This document shows, piece after piece, positions 54,304-61,625 of a DNA stretch of 64,000 bases. The first letter of the stretch is position 1, and each line of letters begins with the position of its first letter. This stretch comes from Wocania ichthyoenteri Th78. GTDB lineage: Bacteria; Bacteroidota; Bacteroidia; Flavobacteriales; Flavobacteriaceae. The DNA is taken from contig NZ_KN525716.1 in the NCBI RefSeq assembly GCF_000789235.1, positions 2,208,347 to 2,272,346 of the forward strand, in the 5' to 3' direction. The notes under the pieces are model-generated. The model saw nothing but the letters and a program-made list of their open reading frames with translations, was not told where the DNA came from and did not search any database. Both the position numbers and the translations under genes were made by a program.

Positions 54304-56028
54304 ATGGCGTCTCATTACGAAGCACCTATTAGAAGACCTTTAGTTACAGGCGAAAAATCATACCACGACGTTACTGTGGATGTGGCTGCACCTGTAGAAG
54401 GAAAAGCAAATAAACAATGGTGGATAGTTTTTGGTATTGCACTTGCCGCTTTTCTTTGGGGTATTGGATGTATCATTTATACCATATCAACAGGTATTGG
54501 AACTTGGGGTTTAAATAAAACCGTAGGTTGGGCTTGGGATATTACTAACTTCGTTTGGTGGGTTGGTATTGGTCATGCAGGAACACTAATTTCTGCGGTA
54601 CTTTTATTATTCCGTCAAAAATGGAGAATGGCCATTAACCGTTCTGCGGAAGCAATGACCATTTTCTCTGTAGTACAAGCCGGTTTATTTCCAATTATTC
54701 ACATGGGTCGTCCATGGTTAGGGTACTGGGTATTACCAATTCCAAATCAATTTGGTTCGTTATGGGTAAACTTTAACTCGCCTTTACTTTGGGATGTATT
54801 TGCAATTTCAACATATTTATCGGTATCATTAGTATTCTGGTGGACAGGTTTATTACCAGATTTCGCCATGTTACGTGATAGGGCAATAAAACCTTTCCAA
54901 AAGAAAATATATTCTTTATTAAGTTTCGGATGGTCTGGTCGTGCAAAAGATTGGCAACGTTTTGAAGAAGTATCTTTAGTACTTGCTGGTTTAGCAACAC
55001 CTTTAGTACTTTCTGTACATACTATTGTATCGTTTGACTTCGCAACATCAGTTATTCCTGGTTGGCATACAACTATATTTCCACCATACTTTGTTGCTGG
55101 TGCGGTATTCTCAGGATTTGCTATGGTAAATACACTACTTATTATCATGAGAAAAGTGTGTAACCTTGAAGATTATATTACAGTACAACACATTGAATTA
55201 ATGAATATTGTAATCATGATTACAGGTTCTATAGTAGGTGTGGCATATATTACTGAGTTATTTATTGCATGGTATTCTGGTGTAGAATATGAACAATATG
55301 CGTTCTTAAATAGAGCAACTGGACCTTACTGGTGGGCATATTGGGCGATGATGACTTGTAACGTATTCTCTCCACAGTTTATGTGGTTCAAGAAGTTAAG
55401 AACAAGTATCATGTTCTCATTCTTTATCTCTATTGTAGTAAATATAGGAATGTGGTTTGAACGTTTTGTAATTATTGTAACCTCATTACATAGAGATTAT
55501 TTGCCATCTTCATGGACTATGTTCTCTCCAACATTTGTTGATATAGGAATATTTATAGGAACTATTGGATTCTTCTTTGTCTTATTCTTACTATACTCAA
55601 GAACATTCCCTGTAATTGCACAGGCAGAGGTTAAGACGATTTTAAAATCATCTGGAGAGCGCTATAAGAAAATTAGAGAAAGAGGAGATAGCTTAGTTGG
55701 AACTGGTGTTGATGCCAGAACATCTGGAGGAACAGTATCCAAACTAGCCGAAACATCAAGTGATGATAATTCAGAAAAAGTAAGTAGCTTACTTGGAAGT
55801 ATTGGCTCTTTTGATGCCGCTACACAAACTGCTGATGATTTAAAGAAAGTAAATGGTATCGGTCCTAAAATGGAAGAAGTATTAAATAGCATTGGTATTT
55901 ATACGTTTCTTCAAGTTAGTAAGATGACTAAAAAAGAATATGATTTGTTAGACAGCATTACAGGCTCTTTCCCTGGAAGAGCAGAACGTGATGATTGGTC
56001 TGGACAAGCTAAAAAATTAATAAACTAA
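54304..56028 (+). CDS. actC: Alternative complex III subunit C (NrfD/PsrC-like) with a C-terminal helix-hairpin-helix extension
   Basis: 574 aa. About ten membrane helices (residues 40-450) of the NrfD family, which bind quinone; conserved stretches WWVGIGHAGTLISAVLLLFRQ (part) and FPIIHMGRPWLGYWVLP. The last 65 residues after a Ser-rich linker (DLKKVNGIGPKMEEVLNSIG, YTFLQVSKMTKKEYDLLD) form a helix-hairpin-helix-like domain not needed for the NrfD fold; its role here is unknown. Neighbours actB and actD are the usual partners. Confidence 0.9.
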   Translation: MASHYEAPIRRPLVTGEKSYHDVTVDVAAPVEGKANKQWWIVFGIALAAFLWGIGCIIYTISTGIGTWGLNKTVGWAWDITNFVWWVGIGHAGTLISAVLLLFRQKWRMAINRSAEAMTIFSVVQAGLFPIIHMGRPWLGYWVLPIPNQFGSLWVNFNSPLLWDVFAISTYLSVSLVFWWTGLLPDFAMLRDRAIKPFQKKIYSLLSFGWSGRAKDWQRFEEVSLVLAGLATPLVLSVHTIVSFDFATSVIPGWHTTIFPPYFVAGAVFSGFAMVNTLLIIMRKVCNLEDYITVQHIELMNIVIMITGSIVGVAYITELFIAWYSGVEYEQYAFLNRATGPYWWAYWAMMTCNVFSPQFMWFKKLRTSIMFSFFISIVVNIGMWFERFVIIVTSLHRDYLPSSWTMFSPTFVDIGIFIGTIGFFFVLFLLYSRTFPVIAQAEVKTILKSSGERYKKIRERGDSLVGTGVDARTSGGTVSKLAETSSDDNSEKVSSLLGSIGSFDAATQTADDLKKVNGIGPKMEEVLNSIGIYTFLQVSKMTKKEYDLLDSITGSFPGRAERDDWSGQAKKLIN

Positions 56029-56037
56029 ATATAGTCA

Positions 56038-56574
56038 ATGGAAGCTTCAAAAGTTATTCACGCTATTTATACTGATGATGATGTATTAATGTCGGCTGTT
56101 AAAAAAGTTAAGGCAGAAAGACATCATATTGAAGAGATATATACACCGTTTCCGGTTCACGGATTAGACAAAGCTATGGGACTAGCTCCAACTCGTATTG
56201 CTATTACAGCATTTATATATGGGTTAATAGGTTTAACAGTAGCAATTGTTATGATGAATTTTATTATGATTGAAGATTGGCCTCAAAACATTGGAGGCAA
56301 ACCAAGCTTTAGTTATATAGAAAATATGCCTGCGTTTGTGCCAATTATGTTTGAGCTTACTGTGTTTTTTGCAGCCCACTTAATGGTAATTACCTTTTAC
56401 TTACGTAGTAGAATGTGGCCGTTTAAAAAAGCAGAAAATCCAGATCCAAGAACAACTGATGATCATTTCTTAATGGAAATTGCAGTTCATGGAAATGAAA
56501 ATGAACTACAAAATTTATTAGCAGAAACTGGAGCAGTTGAGATTAATATTATTGATAAAGAAGATGGACATTAA
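56038..56574 (+). CDS. actD: Alternative complex III subunit D (DUF3341)
   Basis: 178 aa. A soluble N-terminal part (HAIYTDDDVLMSAVKKVKAERHHIEEIYTPFPVHGLDKAMGL in pieces), then two membrane helices near 55-75 and 100-120, and an acidic C-terminus. The pattern PFPVHGLDKAMGL is typical of ActD. It anchors or regulates the complex. actE follows directly after its stop. Confidence 0.92.
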   Translation: MEASKVIHAIYTDDDVLMSAVKKVKAERHHIEEIYTPFPVHGLDKAMGLAPTRIAITAFIYGLIGLTVAIVMMNFIMIEDWPQNIGGKPSFSYIENMPAFVPIMFELTVFFAAHLMVITFYLRSRMWPFKKAENPDPRTTDDHFLMEIAVHGNENELQNLLAETGAVEINIIDKEDGH

Positions 56575-56575
56575 T

Positions 56576-57127
56576 ATGAAAGGCTTAATTAAAATATTAG
56601 TATTAGCAGTTGTATTTGTAGCAGTATCTTGTAATAAAAGTACAGCACCAAATTATCAATTCATGCCAAATATGTATGAATCTGCTGGATATGAAACTTA
56701 CGGAGAAGCTGCTTTTCCAAATGGGATAGAAGCACAATTACCAGTAGATGGATCTGTTGCAAGAGGACACATTCCTTTTGATATTGAAAACACAACAGAA
56801 GGTTATGAGTTAGCTAAAGCAACATTAATGAGTCCTTTAGACTCAACGCAAGTAGATTTAGAAAGAGGAAAAGAACTTTACAATATATACTGTGGAATTT
56901 GCCACGGGAATAAAGGTGATGGACAAGGTAATTTAGTGAAACGCGAAAAAATTCTTGGGATTCCGAGTTATGATGACGTTGGTAGAGCGATAACTGCAGG
57001 AAGTACTTATCATACTATTTATTATGGTAAGAATGCTATGGGGTCTTATGCTAACCAATTGAAAGAAGAAGAGCGTTGGCAAGTTGTTTCATACGTGTTG
57101 AAATTAAAAGCAGATTTAGAAAAGTAA
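56576..57127 (+). CDS. actE: Alternative complex III subunit E: monohaem cytochrome c lipoprotein
   Basis: 183 aa from ATG 56576, one base after the actD stop. A longer frame starting at 56537 overlaps actD and lacks a signal. Lipobox VSC at Cys19. Haem motif CGICH (106-110) followed by GNKGDGQGN, and a distal Met in KNAMGSYANQ. It probably carries electrons from ActA to CoxB. Confidence 0.93.
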   Translation: MKGLIKILVLAVVFVAVSCNKSTAPNYQFMPNMYESAGYETYGEAAFPNGIEAQLPVDGSVARGHIPFDIENTTEGYELAKATLMSPLDSTQVDLERGKELYNIYCGICHGNKGDGQGNLVKREKILGIPSYDDVGRAITAGSTYHTIYYGKNAMGSYANQLKEEERWQVVSYVLKLKADLEK

Positions 57128-57140
57128 GATTATATAAGAT

Positions 57141-58493
57141 ATGTACACATTTTCAAATAAATTAAAGACATTTTCTTTCATACTAATGATTTTAGGGGCA
57201 TTAGGCGTTGGATATGGTTTTATGACATCTCATAAATCTTTTGAAGAAGTTGAGCACTTACTTGCAGAAGAATCACATGGTGGCGGTCACGGTGAAGAAG
57301 CTGCGCATGCTACACCATCTCATGATACAAGTGTCAATGATGACTCACATGGTGAAGAAGCGCATGCAGAAGTAGATGAACATAAAGAGCATGTAGAACA
57401 TGTACAACACCAAATAGCAAATAGACCTTGGTCTGCACTTTATGTAGCGGCCTTTTTCTTTATGATGATTGCTTTAGGTGTTTTGGCATTTTATGCGATT
57501 CAAATTGCATCACAAGCAGGTTGGTCTCCAGTATTATTTAGAGTAATGGAAGGTATTACAGCTTATTTATTGCCTGGGGCATTAATTGTTTTAGGAATTG
57601 CTGTGGCTTCTGGTACTATTGGACATTACAATTTATTTATTTGGATGGATCCAGAAGTTGTAGAGCATGATAAGTTAATACAAGGTAAATCAGGTTTCTT
57701 AAACTTAACTGGATTTATTATTCGTGGATTGATATTTATTGCAGGCTGGAGTTTATACCGTCATTTTTCACGTAAATTCTCTATTGCTCAAGATACAGCA
57801 GAAGATAATAGTAACTTTAAAAAATCATTCCGTATTGCAGCAGGCTTTTTAGTATTCTTTATTTATACAGAATCTATGATGTCATGGGATTGGATAATGA
57901 GTGTAGACCCACACTGGTTCTCAACTTTATTCGGTTGGTATGTATTTGCTAGCATGTTTGTAAGTGGTATTACAGTTATCGCATTAATTTCTATTTACTT
58001 AAAATCTAGAGGGCATTTAGAGTTTGTAAATGAAAACCACTTGCACGATGTAGCTAAATATATGTTTGCATTCAGTATTTTCTGGACGTATTTATGGTTC
58101 TCACAATTTATGCTAATTTGGTATTCAAACATTCCAGAAGAGGTAACCTATTTTGTAACACGTTTTGCAGATTATCAATTACCATTCTTAGGTATGGTAG
58201 TGATGAATTTTGTGTTCCCAATTTTAATGTTAATGAATGCTGATTACAAACGAATTCCTTGGTTTGTGGTTATGGCAGGTTTAGTTATTTTATTTGGACA
58301 TTACATAGATATTTTCAATATGATTATGCCAGCAACAGTAGGAGACAGATGGTTTATAGGTATTCCAGAAATAAGCTCTATATTACTATTTGCAGGCTTG
58401 TTTATATTTGTAGTATTTACAGCTTTAACAAAAGCACCATTGCTAGTAAAAAGATACCCTTTCAAAAAAGAAAGCGAAGAATTTCATTATTAA
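57141..58493 (+). CDS. actF: Alternative complex III subunit F
   Basis: 450 aa. One N-terminal helix, then a His/Glu-rich loop (about 40-85, many HGEEAH-like repeats that could bind metal), then nine to ten membrane helices with FYTESMMSWDWIMSVDPHWFS and WYSNIPEEVTYF. It resembles ActC and is the second quinone-site subunit. Followed by coxB after 30 bp. Confidence 0.92.
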   Translation: MYTFSNKLKTFSFILMILGALGVGYGFMTSHKSFEEVEHLLAEESHGGGHGEEAAHATPSHDTSVNDDSHGEEAHAEVDEHKEHVEHVQHQIANRPWSALYVAAFFFMMIALGVLAFYAIQIASQAGWSPVLFRVMEGITAYLLPGALIVLGIAVASGTIGHYNLFIWMDPEVVEHDKLIQGKSGFLNLTGFIIRGLIFIAGWSLYRHFSRKFSIAQDTAEDNSNFKKSFRIAAGFLVFFIYTESMMSWDWIMSVDPHWFSTLFGWYVFASMFVSGITVIALISIYLKSRGHLEFVNENHLHDVAKYMFAFSIFWTYLWFSQFMLIWYSNIPEEVTYFVTRFADYQLPFLGMVVMNFVFPILMLMNADYKRIPWFVVMAGLVILFGHYIDIFNMIMPATVGDRWFIGIPEISSILLFAGLFIFVVFTALTKAPLLVKRYPFKKESEEFHY

Positions 58494-58523
58494 TTAAGAT
58501 ATAAATAAAGACGAACGATACCA

Positions 58524-59594
58524 ATGACTGCTTTATTAACAATTATAGTTTTAGTATTTATTTTAGTTGCCATTTGGCAAATGGTTAAAATTTTCGATTT
58601 AGCACAAGCTAAAAACGATAATATACCAGGAGTTGCTACAGATAAAGATAATACCATTAATGGATATTTAATGATGGGCTTTTTAGCTTTCATTTATATC
58701 ATTACCATTGTGTGTTTTGTAAAATGGGGTGACTTGCCATTAATGTCTAATTCTGCTTCAGAGCATGGGCCAACTATAGATAATTTAATGATTATCTCTA
58801 TGGTCGTAATATTTATAGTGCAAACGATTACACAATTTTTATTACACTACTTTGCATATAAATACAAAGGAGAAAAAGGTAAAAAAGCACTATTCTTTGC
58901 TGATAATAATAAATTAGAAGCTATTTGGACCATTATCCCAGTAATTGTTTTAGCAGGTTTAATTATATATGGATTAAACACTTGGATAAACATTATGGGT
59001 GTTGATGAAAGTGATGATCCGTTAATAGTAGAATTATATGCGCAACAGTTTAACTGGAAAGCAAGATACGGGGGGAATGATAATACTTTAGGTAAAGCTA
59101 ATGTACGTTTAATAGATATTGATAGAGCTAACATTTTAGGTTTAGATGAATCTGATCCAAACGCACAAGACGATGTGATTACTACAGAGTTGCATTTACC
59201 AGTAGGCAAGCCCGTATTATTTAAAATGCGCTCTCAAGATGTTTTGCACTCTGCATATATGCCACATTTTAGAGCACAAATGAACTGTGTTCCTGGAATG
59301 ATAACCCAATTTGGTTTTACGCCAACTGTAACTACTGCAGATATGAGACAAACACCAGAAATGCAGGAAAAAGTTGCACGAATTAATAAAATTAGAGTTG
59401 AAAATAGTAAGCCATTGATTGCTAAAGGCGAAGAAGCTTTAGAGCGTTATGAGTTTGACTATATACTACTATGTAATAAGATTTGTGGAAAATCACACTA
59501 CAATATGCAAATGAAAATTGTAGTAGAAACACAAGAAGAATATGATGCTTGGATGAAAGAGCAAAAAGAATTTAAAAACTCTCTAATTAACTAA
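58524..59594 (+). CDS. coxB: Cytochrome c oxidase subunit II
   Basis: 356 aa. Three membrane helices at most (2-20, 50-70, 95-120), then a periplasmic cupredoxin domain. The Cu-A ligands are complete: H of DVLHSAYMPHF and the loop CNKICGKSHYNM (Cys316, Cys320, His324, Met327). No cytochrome c domain is fused, so electrons come from a separate cytochrome, probably ActE. Confidence 0.95.
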   Translation: MTALLTIIVLVFILVAIWQMVKIFDLAQAKNDNIPGVATDKDNTINGYLMMGFLAFIYIITIVCFVKWGDLPLMSNSASEHGPTIDNLMIISMVVIFIVQTITQFLLHYFAYKYKGEKGKKALFFADNNKLEAIWTIIPVIVLAGLIIYGLNTWINIMGVDESDDPLIVELYAQQFNWKARYGGNDNTLGKANVRLIDIDRANILGLDESDPNAQDDVITTELHLPVGKPVLFKMRSQDVLHSAYMPHFRAQMNCVPGMITQFGFTPTVTTADMRQTPEMQEKVARINKIRVENSKPLIAKGEEALERYEFDYILLCNKICGKSHYNMQMKIVVETQEEYDAWMKEQKEFKNSLIN

Positions 59595-59621
59595 TTAAAA
59601 AGATAAATACGATATAAGATT

Positions 59622-61415
59622 ATGTCAGCACACGCAGATAACCACGCTCACGACGACGACCACGGACATCATCATAAAGAAACGTTTGTAACTAAATATA
59701 TATTTAGTCAAGACCATAAAATGATTGCAAAACAGTATCTAATTACGGGTACTATTATGGGAGTTATAGGTGTATTAATGTCTATGATGTTTCGTATGCA
59801 AATCGCATGGCCAGAAGAACCAAATGTGTTATTTGAAGCCTTATTAGGTAAATGGGCACCAGACGGTGTTATGGATGCCGATATTTATTTAGCATTAGTA
59901 ACTATACATGGTACCATCATGGTATTCTTTGTATTAACCGCAGGATTAAGTGGTACATTTAGTAACTTATTAATTCCGTTACAAATTGGTGCACGAGATA
60001 TGGCATCAGGTTTCTTAAATATGGTATCGTATTGGTTATTCTTTTTATCGAGTGTAATCATGGTTATCTCGTTATTTGTTGAAGCTGGTCCAGCAGCAGC
60101 AGGTTGGACAATCTATCCACCATTAAGTGCTTTACCAATGGCACAAGGAGGTTCAGGTATGGGAATGACACTTTGGTTAGTGTCTATGGCAATATTTATT
60201 GCCTCATCATTATTAGGATCACTTAACTATATTGTTACTGTAATTAACTTACGTACTAAAGGCATGTCTATGACTAGATTACCTTTAACAATATGGGCGT
60301 TTTTTGTAACAGCTATTATTGGTGTAGTATCGTTCCCAGTATTATTATCGGCAGCGTTATTATTAATAATGGATAGAAGTTTTGGAACATCATTCTTCTT
60401 ATCAGATATATTTATTCAAGGCGAAGTGTTGCATTATCAAGGAGGGTCTCCAGTATTGTTTGAACACTTATTTTGGTTTTTAGGTCACCCAGAAGTATAT
60501 ATTGTAATTTTACCAGCAATGGGTTTGGTTTCCGAAATTATGGCATCAAGCTCGCGTAAACCTATTTTTGGATATAGAGCGATGATTGCTTCAATTTTAG
60601 CTATTGCATTCCTATCTACTATAGTATGGGGGCACCATATGTTTATCTCAGGAATGAATCCATTCTTAGGCTCAGTATTTACATTTACAACCCTATTAAT
60701 TGCAATACCATCAGCGGTAAAAGCATTCAATTGGATAACCACACTTTGGAAGGGTAACCTCCAAATGAATCCAGCTATGTTATTCTCAATTGGCTTTGTA
60801 TCAACATTTATAACTGGCGGATTAACAGGAATTATTTTAGGAGACTCTGCCTTAGATATTAATGTACATGACACATATTTTGTTGTAGCTCACTTCCATT
60901 TAGTAATGGGTATATCGGCATTGTATGGTATGTTTGCAGGAATTTATCATTGGTATCCAAAAATGTTTGGTCGTATGCTAAACAAAAACTTAGGTTATAT
61001 CCATTTCTGGATAACGGCAGTTTGTGCTTATGGTGTATTTTTCCCAATGCACTTTATAGGAATGGCAGGATTACCACGTCGTTATTATACTAACAGTAAT
61101 TTTCCATTATTTGATGATTTAGCTAATGTAAATGTCATCATTACTATTTTCGCATTAATTGGAGGTATTGTACAAATAGTATACTTATACAATTTCTTTA
61201 GTAGTATGTTTTTCGGAAAGAAAACAGTACAAAACCCATGGCGTTCTACTACTTTGGAGTGGACTGCACCTGTTAAACATATTCATGGCAACTGGGAAGG
61301 TGAAATCCCTCATGTACATCGTTGGGCTTACGACTATAGTAAACCAGGACACGACGTAGATTTTGTTCCACAAAATGTTCCTTTAAAAGATGGAGAAGAG
61401 GAACTTCAACATTAG
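59622..61415 (+). CDS. coxA: Cytochrome c oxidase subunit I
   Basis: 597 aa. A His/Asp-rich N-terminus (HADNHAHDDDHGHHHKE), twelve membrane helices, HGTIMVFF (haem a ligand), LFWFLGHPEVYIVILPA (Cu-B His and Tyr of the active site), VWGHHMFISGM (Cu-B His pair), HDTYFVVAHFHLVMG (haem ligands). It reduces oxygen to water and pumps protons. It is the last gene of the operon; the terminator follows at 61441. Confidence 0.96.
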   Translation: MSAHADNHAHDDDHGHHHKETFVTKYIFSQDHKMIAKQYLITGTIMGVIGVLMSMMFRMQIAWPEEPNVLFEALLGKWAPDGVMDADIYLALVTIHGTIMVFFVLTAGLSGTFSNLLIPLQIGARDMASGFLNMVSYWLFFLSSVIMVISLFVEAGPAAAGWTIYPPLSALPMAQGGSGMGMTLWLVSMAIFIASSLLGSLNYIVTVINLRTKGMSMTRLPLTIWAFFVTAIIGVVSFPVLLSAALLLIMDRSFGTSFFLSDIFIQGEVLHYQGGSPVLFEHLFWFLGHPEVYIVILPAMGLVSEIMASSSRKPIFGYRAMIASILAIAFLSTIVWGHHMFISGMNPFLGSVFTFTTLLIAIPSAVKAFNWITTLWKGNLQMNPAMLFSIGFVSTFITGGLTGIILGDSALDINVHDTYFVVAHFHLVMGISALYGMFAGIYHWYPKMFGRMLNKNLGYIHFWITAVCAYGVFFPMHFIGMAGLPRRYYTNSNFPLFDDLANVNVIITIFALIGGIVQIVYLYNFFSSMFFGKKTVQNPWRSTTLEWTAPVKHIHGNWEGEIPHVHRWAYDYSKPGHDVDFVPQNVPLKDGEEELQH

Positions 61416-61440
61416 TTGATAATACATATCTTACATATTT

Positions 61441-61472
61441 AAAATGCCCACTTAGTAAGTGGGCATTTTTTG
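61441..61472. terminator. Terminator after coxA
   Basis: AAAATGCCCACTTAGTAAGTGGGCATTTT has arms AAAATGCCCACTT and AAGTGGGCATTTT with loop AGT, followed by TT. Confidence 0.9.
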
Positions 61473-61625
61473 TTTAAAAACTAATTTTATCGATAAAACG
61501 TAAAATAAATACAAAAAAATCGATGAAATACAAAAAAATAGGTTAAATTGCGCAATGGTAATAAAATGCATGTCATATTTTATTACAAATGAATGTTATT
61601 AACTATAACTTAATTGACCAAATCT
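61473..61625 (+). other. Intergenic region before the adhesin gene
   Basis: No gene. It contains a TTTTATCGATAAAA palindrome near 61484 and further AT-rich sequence. No exact TAnnTTTG element was found. Confidence 0.4.

Noticed and set aside
54747..55148. Antisense frame of 133 codons within actC
   Set aside because: Opposite strand of a strongly supported membrane protein; composition is not protein-like.
56537..56575. ActE start inside actD
   Set aside because: It would remove the signal peptide from the N-terminus; ATG 56576 gives a proper lipoprotein signal.
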